Shown here piece by piece: positions 24,101-37,148 of a DNA stretch of 64,000 bases; positions within the stretch are counted from its first letter, which is position 1; the number at the start of each line of letters is the position of its first letter. Origin of the DNA: Diplosphaera chodatii (Eukaryota; Chlorophyta; Trebouxiophyceae; Prasiolales; Stichococcaceae); assembly GCA_032358165.1 (NCBI GenBank), contig JAALGY010000011.1, positions 248,001-312,000 of the forward strand, given 5' to 3'. Made by a program: the position numbers and the translations under genes. The notes under the pieces are model-generated. The model searched no databases. It worked only from the letters and a program-made list of their open reading frames with translations, and had not been told where the DNA came from.

Positions 24101-27100
24101 ACCAAGCTGACCTCACCGCTGCTGCTGAGCGGGGGCTGGCAGTCTGCTGGCTGCGCCGCCGTGTATACCTGGTGTCGCACGCTCTGCGCCCTGGCTGCTG
24201 CAGGCTATCCTGCCCGAGCAGATGGCTGAAGCTGCGGCTGGCGTGCAGGGGCAGCCTGCGCACAGGACATGAGTCACCGCCAAGCACTGCGTCATTAATG
24301 TCTGAACGTGCATGCCAAGCCATGTCTGTACTGAATGCAAGCTGCGCATTTCACGCCAGCTCGTCAGCTGGGCCTGGGACACGGATGCACTTACGCTGAC
24401 AGTTTGCGGACGTCTCACATCGGCACCAATGGCGACCCAGCTTCACCTAGCTCTGTTATCCGTCATGTTGATCGAGATCATGTGCCTATCATCAAGCGGG
24501 TCCCGTGATGCCAGCCTGCGAAGCAGTCATCACCTGGTTGTGGCCCTGACGCCGTGCGCGATGCCCCGCCGCACCTCCGCCACGAAGTCCGCAAACTCGT
24601 CGGCCACAGACGCCTTCCTGCTGCCGTGAGGGTGCGCCAGAGCGGCGTTGGTGCGCCGCTGTGGCCTCTGACTCCCGCCCAGACTGAGCTGCGCCTATGC
24701 AGCAGCAGATTCCAACCTCATCCCGTCATCGGGTGAGGTACGCTGTGCATGAGATAACCTGCGCTTGCTGTGCAGCGCTTCAAGCAAACATGAGGTACAC
24801 TGCAGGGCCTCACAGCTGACCCACTGTATGCATCTGTGTATCTGTTCAATGGCAGCAGAAGGTCTCTCCTTGACTGCAGCGTCCGTCTAGGCTGGAAACC
24901 TACTTGCAGCCTGGGACTGAGCGATCTGCGGGCTGTGATGCCGCCGTCCTCTGACGCCTGCGGCCGCGGCTGCGATAGCGCCAACAGGCAGAATTCCTGC
25001 AAAGGCCAGAGCCAGCTGATGTGGCATGATTGCACTTATGTCCTAGCTGGTACAGTTCCCTGTGCTGTCAATGGTAGGCTCAGGCACTGTCTGCGGTGCT
25101 GCTTGCTGCTATGTCAGGTGCTAGCCACAAGACGATCTCCGTCCGGTGCTCACTCATCCCGCCACTTCAGAGACATCAGAGCTCAACCTTGCTCAGCGCG
25201 TCCTGCATCTTGTCGAAGTGCGCCTGCCGGTGGAAGGTGGTCGCCAGCAGCTTGGCTGCCAGCGTCTTCAGCACATTGGCGCCCGCAGCTATCAGCAGGC
25301 ACCCCAGCACCTGCAGTCGGCGCCAGGCGCTGCTCAGACTGCCAAGAGGGAGTTGCTCTCGATGCCTCAATGTAGCTGATCTCATTGCTCGTATGTGCCA
25401 GCATGTGCAACTGGCACATGCCAACAGCAGCAAAAAGAGCAGCCAGCACCCTTCTGCAACCCGCGCCATATCCTTGCTCCCGTAAGCATACTGCTTCCCA
25501 CACAACCGCCTTATGGTATGAAGGCATACCTTGAGTGACAGCATCCACGCCCAGGCTGCTTGATCGGGGTCGCCCGCCCCAGGGGGGTCATCGCCAAACA
25601 CCAGCAGGAACAGCGGCAGCAGCAGCGCTGCACGTACCGCCAGCAGGGCAGGCTCCTGCACTTTGGCAGCGGCCCCTCATGTGTGACACGTCGTGATAGT
25701 GCCCCTTGTCAGCTGACGAAGTGCAGATCCCATCACACATGTGCATATCGGCAGAACTCCGTGCAGGGCGTGTCGTACATCCACATGCATGCTAGTAATC
25801 CTGTACGTGGTGCCGCTCGAGATGCTGTGATAGCTCGACACCCCACCCGGATGCTGACGAGGTAGTACGCTGCCTGGTAGGTGTCCAGCCACCTCGACTC
25901 CACCAGCATCACGATGCCTCGCATAATGCCAGCCGTGGCATACCACAGCGGCACCGTCCCAGCGGCAAACAGGCACCACTGCCATGCTGGGAGGTAGAGC
26001 AGCGTCTGTACCCCATACAGGAGCAATGAGAGGCTGTGAGGTTCACCTAGACTACCTGACATCGATGTCAACGACAGAGTGTTGCCGAGAATGTGGTATG
26101 TGGCACTGCAGCACATGGCACCGCCCAGTCGACATCTGCGCTATGCACGATAGCCTGCAAGCTGAAGACAAGTTGCAAGAACGGACCTGCTTGGGGTGCA
26201 GGACCCGAAGCTCGAATGCTGCCACAAGCGTCGCAGCAGCCAGTAGCACGGGCAGCATCCCGCAACACCGCTGCCGCCAACGGCGGGCAGCCTTGCTGAC
26301 GGCCGCCGGCTCGTCTTGGAGCCACCCATCATCTTCCAGCTGCAGAGTCGGCGCAGCATTTGCACACAGTCTGGATGCAGGTGATCAAATGGCAGGATGC
26401 ACCTACACTAAAGCATGTAAAGTGCTGATGTGAGGTCACTCCTTCGCTGTGCCTGCTGCTCTCAGCCTGGCAGTGAAGATCGCTCACATCAGTGATGGAT
26501 GCTGCGGTTTCCCGTATGTTTGCCGCTGCACCCACAGCCGGCGTATGTGCAGGATCCTGGCTGCCTGCTGCGCTGACTCCCTCGTCGAGGCTGGTGTGCT
26601 GGCTGCTGGACTGCTGGTGCCGCAGGAGCACTTCTGTCTCTTCCTCGTGGCTGCCAGCAGCCTCGCTGCTGAGCGAGCCTTCCCGGCCGTGAGGCGTGCT
26701 GATGCTGCGCAGCCCGACCCTGCTGCCGTCAGCACCCAGCGGATCCTCCAGAGGGCTGCTGTGGACGCTGACGGCGATGTGCTGCAGCTGCGGCCTCGTG
26801 CTGATGTTGTCTGCGCCCGTCGCCGCTCCTGGCCCACCAGGCCAGGCCGCCGTACCACTAGAATCGGACGCAGGCCGCTTCAGAGGCGGCAGCGTCTGCT
26901 TGACACCTGTGGGCAGACTGAGGTTTGTGTGTTGCTGCTCAAGCAATCTCGACCATGGCGACTAGCTGGCTGCAGGCTCGTGCAGGCGCAACGCTGTGTT
27001 CCCCTGTGTTGCTGCCGGGCCGATGACCAGGCACACCGTGATATCAGCAGCCAGTAGGGTGAATAGGAACCTGCAGATGTCCCACCTCGCATGTAGGCCG

Positions 27101-27631
27101 GGCCCTGCGCCACGTCCAGCATGTGCGGGGTGGTACCCCGGGATGCGCGCCCCGCTGGCATGCTTGACAGCGGCGGCGGTGGAATGCCGGTGTCTCTGAG
27201 TCCAACCTGCATCGCTGGGGGCTGGGCGAGCGGCCTGGTTGATGTTGTCATGGAGATGGTCAGTTAGAGGGTCACTGCGACCTTAGGGTGGGGTAGGCCA
27301 CCTGCACTGGTGGTCCCGTGCACATCTGGCCAGGTTACTGGGGGAAAAAGCCAGAACTACTCCTGGGCTTCAAGTAGTTGCTGGATCACCTGAGCGACGG
27401 ATGCTGCCCAGAGGGGTGCTGTCCCGTTCCTGAGCCGGGCAGCGGCCGCATTGCAGTCATGGCTGCGGCAGCGTCGTACTCGGGGAACGCCTCTGCCTCC
27501 ACGCTGGCGCTGGACCAGCGAACCAGTGGGAGACTAGCTGCAGGCCCTGCACCGCTGGCATTGGGGTTCTGCTGCTGTGAGCGGGCGCTGGCTTGAAGGT
27601 CAGGCACTGGTGACCTGTCATGTTGAGACAT
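21116..27631 (-). CDS. MSL: MscS-like mechanosensitive ion channel with EF-hand
   Basis: Twenty-one exons on - (27390-27631, 27086-27195, 26440-26906, 26191-26339, 25847-26033, 25530-25655, 25188-25310, 24904-24996, 24534-24688, 24117-24255, 23880-24023, 23627-23715, 23373-23502, 23064-23192, 22776-22839, 22536-22638, 22344-22391, 22061-22154, 21744-21889, 21378-21510, 21116-21187). All in phase, 980 aa. A long Ser/Pro-rich cytosolic N-terminus precedes several membrane segments. The class II MSL signature follows (NVLKTLAAKLLATTFH, then EFCLLALS). An EF-hand (DVDRDGRVSLHD, about residue 700) precedes the ERKHLAFTLADAKSVV helix. The pore-lining helix and beta domain follow (SVYESVIFLFAVHPFDIGD, IEEIGLLNTVVTRW). 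It should open under membrane tension; localisation is unclear. One donor is GC (CCCAA|GCAGGT). The intron after exon 14 carries a relic copy of that exon's end. Confidence 0.88.
22931..22990 (-). repeat. Relic copy of an MscS exon end inside the next intron
   Basis: About 60 bases matching 23056-23115 at roughly 80 percent identity. On - the copy reads AAHAVAALLYLPILR followed by a retained GTGCGCCT donor; the source reads AAHAVAALLYLLIFR plus the same donor. It lies in the intron just downstream of the source exon and is not needed by the model. Confidence 0.8.
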
Positions 27632-27989
27632 GATCTGCCTGCGTTCTTTGTCTCGACCGTCAAGATGTCCGTATGAAGGCGTAGCAGTGATGTCTGTGTG
27701 CTCGGTTCAGCGTTGTGGACAAACTGCAGCTTGGCATCGGAACGTCAACCTGCCTCCAGGCCCGCTTGCCTTGATCTGATGTACAAAGCTGATAAGAACC
27801 ATGCAATCACATTACACGCATGCGATCGTAGCCCCGCTGGGCTAGACTGGTCCACTCGGCTGCCTGCGCACCCCTCGGCAGGCTGCCTATTGGCACTGCC
27901 GAGATCGCAAGATCGGACACGTGCACATCTGCAAGCTGTTGCTGCGACAGCCTCGGTCCTGCGACCGTAAGTACTGTACAGTGGTTGCG
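27632..27989. other. Spacer upstream of the MscS-like gene
   Basis: About 360 bases between the MscS-like start codon and the stop of the next minus-strand gene. It should hold the MscS promoter and the neighbour's 3' UTR. No coding signal was seen. Confidence 0.5.
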
Positions 27990-30935
27990 TCATCGCCGCC
28001 GCATGGTGTCAAGCTGCCCAGGCCGAGGGCGCCGTGGCCGCCGAAACCCCGGCGCCACAAACGGCACGGCAACGCCCAGGCTGCCGCCTTCACTATCGTC
28101 CCCAAGTCTGCGCGATGGCGACGCGAGTCTATTGGATACGGCTCCTGCACATACGGCTGTGTACCACAAAGGCCTTTCTCGCAAAACGCACTGCATCCTG
28201 GCTGAACGGCAATGCCCTCTGGCTGGACAGCACTGCACTTCCTGCGCACCCTGGAGCTGTGCTGTCCACCGCTGTGGCGCTGCCGACGGTGACGCGGGAC
28301 GCCTCGGCGAGCTGCACGATGCCCTCCGCGGCCCATTTGTCCCGCCAATCGCCGAACCCACCGCCTGCCCATTGCAAGGGGCAGAACCTGAGCCCCTCAT
28401 GGCGGGACGGGCACTGCCTGATGCCTGGCGGCGTGCTGCCCAGCAGATGTGAGCCAGGCCAGTCGAGGCTCCCCAACGACGTTGGGTTATAGCCGGTTGC
28501 CCAACAGCTTATGCTGTGTTGCTCATGGTAAGGTTTGGGTTGGGAGGTGGACGCTTCAGCATGTGTATCCTCACTATGTCATACATGAGATCGATGCTGT
28601 ACAGTGCACCTGGGGGATGGTGGCCGCACAGGCACGTCATGGCAACGTGGTTGACGGCCGCCGCCGCCAGCGCCGGGCTGCTCGACAGCACGCCCCCCTG
28701 TATCACCTGCAGCGCAGCGCCGCAGCGTCTGGCAATCTGGCAGAATAATGGACCACCATGGTTGAAGGAGTGGTTTAGGCTGTGCACCCTGCAAAGCCTA
28801 ACGCACAGCTGGTGCTCCTGCAGTATGGGGTTATGACATGTCAGATTTGGCACCAGGGTGGGGTTGTGGTGTGAAATCAGGCACCTGCAGGCTGAAGCGG
28901 CGCGCCAGCTTGTGCAGCACGCCGTGCTGCAGCGCCGGGGTGGCCCGGATGTCCAGGAAGTGCAGCGCAGGCAGCGCTAGCAGGTGACTGACGCCCTGCA
29001 TGGCGTCCATGCATCAGCTCACAACTAAGTCCGCCAGCATTCTGCAAGCTTGCAAGGCCAATCCCCTGCACACAGGAGTAGGTGGCAACATCATCCACTC
29101 AGATTGCAATGTCTGCACACGGGCCACGAGGATGAGTGCATCAGTTGAACTCAGGATGTGCCATGTGAAGCTGCTCATCTTGGCACAGAGCAGTGCCGAC
29201 GTGCCACAATTCAGGAAGAAAGGCGCTGCTGCATGCAGAACAGTGGGTCCTGGGATGGCCCCACCTCTGCGGTGGCCGCCGACTGCTCCAGCCGCAGCTG
29301 CCGCACTGCCGAGGGGCGCCACCCGCGCTGCTGCTCCGGCACAGGCTCGCCTGCGGTTTTAAGAGGTGATGGCAGGGTTTGCAGGCACTCTCATCACTGT
29401 TGGAGCAGCTGCTTGTGTTAGCAATGTGCTGCTGTGCGTGCTCCAGGGGGCTCCAGCCTCCGGGCGTGGAAGCTGAGGTCAGTCGGACAGGGCCGCATCG
29501 CTGATGCTGCCGCATGTGTGGAAGCAGCAGAAGCAAGTGGACGGAGCAAGCCAGCATCCGCACAGGGGCTGGATTTATGGGAGGGACCTTGCCATGTTCT
29601 CGGGACCAGGCAGCGGCGCGGTGTGCGTATGTCAGCGCAGCCAGCGTGGCATCCCCGGCTGCCGTGTGCCCCAGGTTGAGCGCTGTCAGCTGCGGCAGAG
29701 CGGCGATTGCCACCGCCAGGGGCATGTCCTGCAGCGCACCATGCATTGCATAGGACATGTAGACGTAGGGCGTCACGGAGGTTTGTATACACTTGTAAGT
29801 AGTTGGAAAGAGGGCGGCAAGATGAGATGACAAAAGCCGCGGCGGCCACAGCAGCAGGGGCGCGCCTGCAGCTGCGGGAGCCCGGCCAGGTCCAGGGACT
29901 GCAGGTGCTGCAGGGTGGCCAGGCTGGCCAGCGCGCCGGCGGGCAGCGCGGCGCAGCCCCTCAGGCTGAGGCACTGCAGCTGGCGCAGCCCTGTAGCAGA
30001 ATGACACTGCCTTTCCATCTCCATATCAATGAGACGGCTTGGGAGACCTTCTGGGATGGGATGCGACTTCGACGGTGGCTCGCGGAAGGTGCCGTCGCAG
30101 GGTTGTGGCGGTGTATGTATGATGTATGAACACCTGCAATCCAGTGCAGGTTGGTCGCCTGGGGGTCTGCCAGCTGCAGGTGCGTCAAGTTGCGCCCCGC
30201 CCATGTCAGTCCCCAGGGCGCGCGCGGCCCCGCAACATGCACCGCCAGCGGGTGCCTGCAGCATGCATGCGTTGCCATCGTCACATCGGTGCGGGACGTG
30301 CGCTGTTGCCTGCAAGGCCGCCACAAAGCCGGCTGTGCCATGTGCGCACATCCTCGCAGATGCAATGCGCCCGATTGCACTGCTTCCCCGAGAGCACATC
30401 GTCTGTAGGTCGGCACCCTCACCAGAAGGCAGCTGCGAAGGCCTGCAGCAAGGTCTGCGGCAGGGCAGACGCACCATCTGCTGTGCTGCGCCTGCGCCGC
30501 AGGACCACGACAGGAAATGGGCTCCCCAGGCATGCTGGCATCCGTTGCAGTGATGCACGCAGGGCTGCATAGCCACAGAGGCTGTTCGACGGCGCGTGTA
30601 CGCACCGCTCACACAGCTGCCAGACGTCACGAGCGAGCTCCGGCTCTGGCACTTGCTGCAGAACTGCACGAAGACAGGTGCGGGGTCTGCTTTGGTTCTG
30701 GGACTTGGGCAACAGCAATGAACCTGACGCCTTGCCGGCTGCGGTGGGTGATGTGCATGGTTGATTACACAGCCTTACGTGCGATTGCCGCATCGACATC
30801 GTCTACGAGAGACAGCAGCTGCTGTGCTGCAGCGGCGACTGCCAACTGCGTCAGGGACGGTGTAGCGGCAGGAGCGCCATCATCTGGGACTGATGTCACA
30901 TCGGCATGCAAGGGTGGCAGCAGTGGCTTGTGCAT
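27990..30935 (-). CDS. Leucine-rich repeat protein
   Basis: Nine exons on -: 30779-30935, 30423-30663, 30134-30255, 29866-29990, 29593-29728, 29265-29350, 28885-28995, 28610-28706, 27990-28435. All in phase, 506 aa. The N-terminus (VDDVDAAIALLQQVPEPELA, DVWQLCERCVHAPSNSL) is helical and unrecognised. The centre has LRRs (NLTHLQLADPQATNLHWIAG, LQCLSLRGCAALPAGALASL, LPQLTALNLGHTAAGDATL, LLALPALHFLDIRATPAL). The C-terminal 150 residues are Ala/Arg/Pro-rich and low complexity, so the last exon's frame is less certain. Two donors are GC (CTGCAG|GCGCGC and CATG|GCAAGG). Function is unknown; LRRs usually bind protein partners. It is divergent from the mTERF-like gene, about 520 bases apart. Confidence 0.68.
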
Positions 30936-31454
30936 CACAGTCTGCACATGCTGTCATCCGAATGCAATCAGAGCCGCAACTGTCCTCTGCCTGACATACA
31001 GGCTGCAGAGAGTACCACTCTGTCGCGGCACCGCACGACACGCGTTTGGCACTGTTTCTGGCTTGCCTGTGTGCAACGGAAACAATCGCAGCGGATGTGG
31101 GAACTGAGGACTTCCTCACAGTTATGCATTGCAATCATGTGTCTGTAGCAGCATGCGACCTGGCCAGCTTGACAGCATGTCGCGCCAGAATGGTACATGC
31201 TGGTGCAGGTGGGTCCAGCTTCGCAGTAGTGACGCGGGCACTCTGCCTGCCACTCGCTGGTGCAGCTGGCACACAGTGTACTATCAGCGTGTTTGCCTGC
31301 TTGCTATTGCTTAGTTCTATGCATTGATTGCTCCACACAAATTTCACACCCATCACACAGTGCTGCACATCGAGGATCAGTGGCCAGCCCCACAGTCCGT
31401 GCTTGACGTGATTCCAGGTGCAGACTTCTCCTACAGTCACGACGGGAATGTGCC

Positions 31455-33153
31455 ATGGATGAAACAGTGTCACAACAGGATGACAGCATATCAACTGCAG
31501 TGCACTATCATCACCAATCCGGAATTGGTCTTGTCTGCAGGCGGTTGCGCATTAGCAGAAACATGGAGACCAGCCTGTGCAGCACTACCGCAGGGTCGCA
31601 GCCATGCTTCCGGAATTATCACCTGACGCGTCACCGGTCTGCACGGCCTTCAGCAACAGCGGCAAAGGCAATCAGCTGCCGAGGCGTGCAAAGCAGCCAT
31701 GGCGGCATTGCCTCGGAGCAGAGCATGCTCAGCACAGGCAGGTCGAGGTGTGGCGGCAGCTGCAGACATCAACGGCGGCAGGTCACCACGGCAGCAGCTG
31801 CAGCGGCAGACGCACCGCCGGTGGCGGAGCGCTTGGCAGGCGAGGATGCCGAGCAGTGGTCAGCGGCTGTTGCAGAGGTGAGCAGGCAACGGCACCAATG
31901 GCGCTGCAGCATGTACGCTCTCTACATGCCTGTCCAGCGCTGCGGCAGCTGGTATGGTTGCTGCTTGCCTGCTGTCAAGTCCTGCCCGCCATAGCAGATG
32001 CCATCGCAGGCCGTGATGACGAACATCCGACACAGAATCAGACCCTGTGCCCTGTATCACACTGTTCATAGGTGGCGAAGGTCGGCTACAGCGAGGAGGA
32101 TGCGAATGCACTGCTGGAGCGCGCATTCGGGTGGCGGACGCAAACCTTCTGGAGGGGCCTCAAGAAGGAGGAGGTCCCCAAGGCGGAGGCGGTGGCGGCC
32201 ACGCTCAACTTCTTAAAGGAACTCGGTGAGCTGTCGGCTGTCACAACATCACTCGAGCCCCAAAGCACTAGAGCCTCTGCTTGGTGATGGACGGACGTGC
32301 CAACAGGGGAGGCAGATGGCTCTATCATAGAGCGAGGTCCCCCAGCAGCAATAATCATTTTCTACAAGTGCCTGTGACATCACGCTGCTCACATGGACCA
32401 GGCATGAAGGACCCAGACATCCAGGCAGCCTTCAAGAAGTTCCCAGAGGGCCTGGCGTCAGACGTGGACGGTCGCCTCAAGCCCAACCTGGAGGTGAGCT
32501 GCTGCTGCAGGCAATGCCTCGTGCATGCATGTGACAGGTCTGCTGCCAGTTGGGACCCTGAGCAAGACGTTGCATGCAATGCCGTCGCTCGGCATGCTAC
32601 CTACCTGCGTCTCAGTACGGAACCGGTGCTTGATGCGCAGACTATGAAGAAGGACCACTACATCCCCGAGAAGGGTCTGCTGGCAGCCATCAAGCGGCAG
32701 CCCAAGGTGTGACACGCGAGCCGCACCAATGCATGTGCCAAAGCCCGTCCTCCACAGTAGCATTGTGACGGCGTCAGCCTCGCACACATCAGTCGCTGTA
32801 GCTGGCCTGCTGTCATGTTTATGGTTGTCTGTTAAACGTGATAGTGCAGGCCAACACAGCTGCACAATGCTTGCAAATGGTACTAGGGGTGAGGGCACAT
32901 CTGCCTTGTCGGAATCTGGTACATGTGTGGTGACCACATGTCCTTCTAAACATAGGCGCTGGGCTTCAGCTACGACTGCGAAGGCTCCTGTGAGGGCGAG
33001 TGCCATAGGTGCGGGTGGTCCTGTAGCAGTGGGCTGCCACGCTGGAAGCACCACAATGCTGTGCCATCTACAGCCCCACTGTGTGCGCATGCGGCTCAGT
33101 ATAGCTCATGATGTCGAGTGGTCTTGATCTGCAGGTGCTGGGTGCGGTTCTGA
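31455..33153 (+). CDS. mTERF-like organellar nucleic-acid-binding protein
   Basis: Six exons: 31455-31877, 32072-32225, 32402-32493, 32641-32706, 32956-33008, 33135-33153. All in phase, 268 aa (232 if ATG 31563 is used). The first exon is rich in Ser/Arg/Ala with few acids, like a transit peptide. The rest fits mTERF helical repeats: VGYSEEDANALLERAFGW, LGMKDPDIQAAFKKFPEGL, GRLKPNLE, GLLAAIKRQPKALGFSY. mTERF proteins bind organellar DNA or RNA and affect transcription or splicing. The C-terminus is a Cys cluster, CEGSCEGECHRCWVRF, ending the protein; it is completed by a 19-base terminal exon whose first base finishes a split Arg codon. Repeat number is low for the family, so it may be a short relative. 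Confidence 0.68.
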
Positions 33154-33657
33154 TGTACGGTGAGCGGCACACAGCATGAGGCCGGCGGTGGCATACATAC
33201 CGAGAATGATGTGCGGATTGACCCGTGATGCACCGGACTTGGCAGAAGAGTGCTGGGGTCTTTGCGAATTTTAGTTGGCACTGCTAACAGCAGCATATCG
33301 GCTGACCTTGAGCCTCTATATACCTGTGTCGTATATGCGCATGTGTTGCTTATTGCCAATCGAAGTTCATCTGCTGTACAACAATCTGTGGGAGGTACAG
33401 TGTAGATATCGCACAATAAGCTTGTCTTGCGACATCTTTCGTGAGTATTCTTTGGGGTCAAGGCTGCCAGGGTGAGAGCTGCAAGGTTTTGCAACAGCAT
33501 TGCTCGTGTCAACGTAGTTGCCACATTGGTAACAACGAAAGCAGCATCACAGTGTTTGGGTCAGCAAGTTGCTCCCCTGTCCTTGCAGTGTTTCATTGCG
33601 TTTCTGTTCTAGCACCCCAGCCGCCCTTGTGTGTTCACAAGATGCACTGTGGCAGCA
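33154..33657. other. Convergent 3' spacer
   Basis: About 500 bases between the stops of the mTERF-like gene (+) and the glycosyltransferase (-). It should contain both 3' UTRs. No coding signal was found. Confidence 0.5.
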
Positions 33658-36600
33658 CTAGATGGGCAATGGCTGCCCTCCTGTGACATTCGCTGCTGCC
33701 GCTGCCTGCTCCGCCAATACAATGAGTTGAAGGTCGTATGCTGCTGGCTGCAATGCTCCTTGCAACGCTGGCTGCTCAGCCGGGGGCGCAGCCGCCGCCG
33801 CTTGAGGCTGTGGGACTGGCGGCGCTGGCTTTGCACCAGCTGTTGGCATCTGCCAGTTGGTGCGGTCCACCCTGGGGTCGATGGTGCTGCCCTGCAGTAC
33901 AACATTGGCGCTGTTTGCCATACTTTAGCACCTCTCAAGAGCACAACGCCAGGTCGCAGGCAAACATTCAGACAGATGAATAAAACCCTGGAGCACCTTG
34001 TAGTGGAAGACGAATGCGCCGGTGTGGAAGCAGAACCTGGCGGGCGGCTGCCCAGCGGCTGCGGGCTGCTCCACAGCGCGCTGATACAGGTCGCCTTCCT
34101 GTGCATGTTAGGGCTGCCTGTATTGAGTCCAACCAGGTTTGGGGTCCAAGCAATGTGTCATGGCCAATGCCGCACATGCCAGGGCATGCACGTCAGGAGC
34201 AGGCAGCTGGGGAGTGCTTGCGTCCTGACTTGTTCATTCGCCGTGTCGGCAACCAACGGTGCAATGGCATCCCTTTGATATGCTGCCTGTTCCATATGCC
34301 TTCGGATGCCAAATGCATGGCAACAGCACACAGGGCCCCCGCATCACCCCGAACACCGCACACCGCGGTTTCTGCTCTCACTCGCAACCGGCAAGATGGC
34401 AATTGCTGTCAGCATTGATGCATCATGCCTGGCCAATGATGCGGTTGGCCGGGTCCCACAGCAGGGTGTCGTTCTGGAAGGCGAAGCGCCGGATGCTGCG
34501 GCGCATGCCGAAGAAGAACCCTGCAGGCAGCGGCATGCTCAGGACAGAAGCCGTGCTACAGTGCCAGTTGCCATCTGGCAGCACGCCAAGTGTGCAAGCA
34601 TGAAATGATGCAGGCATGCACTGAGAGAAGCAATGAAGTATGAGAAAACCTAAGTAAAGAAGTCAAATACCCGAGACGCCAGGCACCTCCTCCTGGACGT
34701 CGGACATGAGGTGCACCCCGCCGCGGCCGCCGCAGCCGCCCACCTCCAGGGCTGCCTGCAACACAGGGAGGGGGGCTTCCCGAGGGCTCTCAAGCAAGCA
34801 CGTGCACAGGGTGGCTGCCGTCACACTGCCGGATGGCACCCACAAACATCACCATGTAGCGCAGCAGCAAGGTCTTCACGCCATAGTGGGCGGGTGCAGA
34901 CCCCACTACAGGGCGGAAACTCTGCTGGTGCACTACACAGCATTCGAGACGGTCGGCGTCTTTGAGTGTGGCATGCAAAATGTGATAAGTGGGCAGCAGT
35001 CTGCACATTTACCTATGTATGTTACACCAGCTTCGCACTTGCTCTTGTCACGCCCCGGGCAGCCAAGTTTTTGCAATGACATCATAGCCTGCCAAGCCAA
35101 CGCCGCAGATAGCTCTGCTGCGCAGGTGATATATATACACACACACACATATATATATATGTGTATATATATGTATATGAGGGTTATGGTCACCTGGATG
35201 CGGTGGTAGTTCAGGGGGTTGCGGACGAAGGCGCGCATGTGCGGCGGCAGCCCGAACAGCGGCTGCAGCCCCACGCCGTGCCAGCTGCCCAGGCCCGCCT
35301 CCGTGCTCAGGGGCCCCACCAGGTCGCAGTCGCCGCCTGCAGGGGTGCACGCATGGGAACCATGAGCGCATGGGGCCACATTGAAGCACTGCAGGCGGTC
35401 GGCATATACGTGCTGTGTGCAGGCACTGCTCCAGCCGTGGCGAGATGGGCTGAAAAGCGTTCCCGCGGACGTGTGCGCCGCCATGCAGCAGAAGTGTGTC
35501 ACATGCTCAGCTGCCCTGATCTGTCACTGACAGCCGAGTGAAAACCAGGACAACCCCCTGTATAGTGCTGCTGGCACGCCCGCAACAACCGGCGCGCCTG
35601 GGTGCACACTGCCGGGTTGCCAGTCACCTTCGGGCGTCAGCGCTGCTGCCATGGCATCCAGTACCCCGTCCGGCACCAGGACGTCGTTGTTGATGACGAA
35701 CAGCGCGTCAGCGTCTGTATTCTGCTGCCAGTGTTGGTACGCCTGCCGGGGTCAGCAAAACCGCATTTATGCTCCCATGACAGCAGCCTCATTCGGCAGC
35801 ACATGTTGGTGCAGAAAGCATGGCAGGCATTGCACCAGCGATGACGCTCTCTACTTGGCATGGCAGCAAGCTTGAGCAACGACCGGTGAGCAGTGGCAGC
35901 GCACAGAAGCTGAAGCAGTGGCAGCGCACTGCTTCGAACCGTGCTGCAGACTGTAAAGCCTACACCCTAGAACGCACCATGTTCCAGTTGTGGGTGACTC
36001 CCAGGCGCTGCGGCGGCTGCAGCATGCGGACGTCCGCACGCCGCAGGCTCTTTGGCGTTTTGTCATTGCTCAGCTCGTCCACCACCTACAGTCATCGGCA
36101 TGCCACCATCACTCGGTGTCATGCACCTTCGGCCGCTGCAGGCCATCCACCTTGATACAGAGTGAGAGCTGATGGTGCTGTGCAAGAGACGCCGCGGCCT
36201 GCAGTCAAAGTCTTGAGCCGTCAGCTCGCACCAGGAGCCGGAAGCTGTCGGAGATGGCCGCGAGCGAGTGCAGCAGCAGCTGCGTCTTGGCCCACACGTT
36301 GGCTGTCGGCACTGCCACCAGCGCTGTCCGCTTCCCGCTGCCTGCTCTGCCGCCTGCTCTGCTGTCTCGGCCCCTGCCCCTGCCGGCGCCAGAGGCAGCG
36401 GCAGCCCTGCGCCGCCGCTGCTCGGCTAGAGTCCCCTGCCCACCCTGGTGCCAGCCCTGGGCTGCGTCCTCTGCTGCCATGTCAACCAGGATACGAGCAA
36501 CCTGCGAGGCAGCGCAAACACCATCAGCATACTCCAGAACGTTGAATTTTGCATTGCCGTTCTTCAGCAGCGTGTGTGCTTCTGCGCAGAGACAAGCGTA

Positions 36601-37148
36601 TCAGCGTTGCAGCCCAACACGCTATGAATCTACCTCTGCCTTGCAACCTGGGAAGCCGGCAGCTGCAGGCATTTGCGACCTCGCGGCTGCTGCTGGGGCT
36701 GCGAGCATCGTCCTGCCGCCGGTTGCTCTAGGCTGCATGCAATCACATGGCTGTGACTGACATATGTCAGCTGACGCATCCATGATCTGGTGGATATGTG
36801 CGTGGCTCTGGAATATCAGTTTCATGGTGCAACATGTGCCAGTGAGGCGGCTGCTGCCAGTGGCTGGTATAATAGAACGTGAAGACCAGTAAAAACAGAA
36901 AAGCAAACCGTGGTGCGGAAGTACGACAGAGCGGCCGCTCGCTGCACGGGCCGGCACAGCAGCAGGACCAGCACGGCGGCGGTGCCAGCGGCACACATCA
37001 GCGCCGCCGCGAGCGGCGCCAGACGGGATCGGCGGCTGGAGGGGCTCCCTGGAGATGGGCTCCCTGGGGACGCATGTCCTGTGGCAGGCTGCGGCGTGGT
37101 GGGCAGGCACTCCAGGGTGGGCAGAAGCGGCGCGCGGCTGGGCGTCAT
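33658..37148 (-). CDS. Type II membrane glycosyltransferase (GT-A, family 2-like)
   Basis: Nine exons on -: 36909-37148, 36232-36501, 35978-36085, 35628-35742, 35194-35336, 34671-34755, 34429-34520, 33997-34098, 33658-33891. All in phase, 462 aa. Residues about 43-65 form a signal anchor (PLAAALMCAAGTAAVLVLLL) after a Pro/Ser-rich tail, as in Golgi enzymes. The catalytic part has FVINNDVLVPDGVLDAM, GGDCDLVGPLST, GFFFGMRRSIRRFAF and a closing FCFHTGAFVFHYKGS, which fit GT-A family-2 enzymes that use nucleotide sugars. Donor and acceptor sugars cannot be inferred. The C-terminal 60 residues are Pro/Ala-rich. Intron 7 has a GC donor (CCAG|GCATGA); reading through would stop at once. It is divergent from a methyltransferase gene. 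Confidence 0.78.
35128..35180. repeat. TA/CA microsatellite in glycosyltransferase intron
   Basis: An alternating TA tract, an ACACAC tract, then more TA and TGTATA units. The two halves are largely self-complementary, so a hairpin is possible. It lies just past the donor of the 35194-35336 exon. Confidence 0.9.

Noticed and set aside
31563..31565. ATG 31563 as the only start of the mTERF-like gene
   Set aside because: It gives a plausible transit peptide, but ATG 31455 is also in frame and upstream; I used the longer form and noted the alternative.
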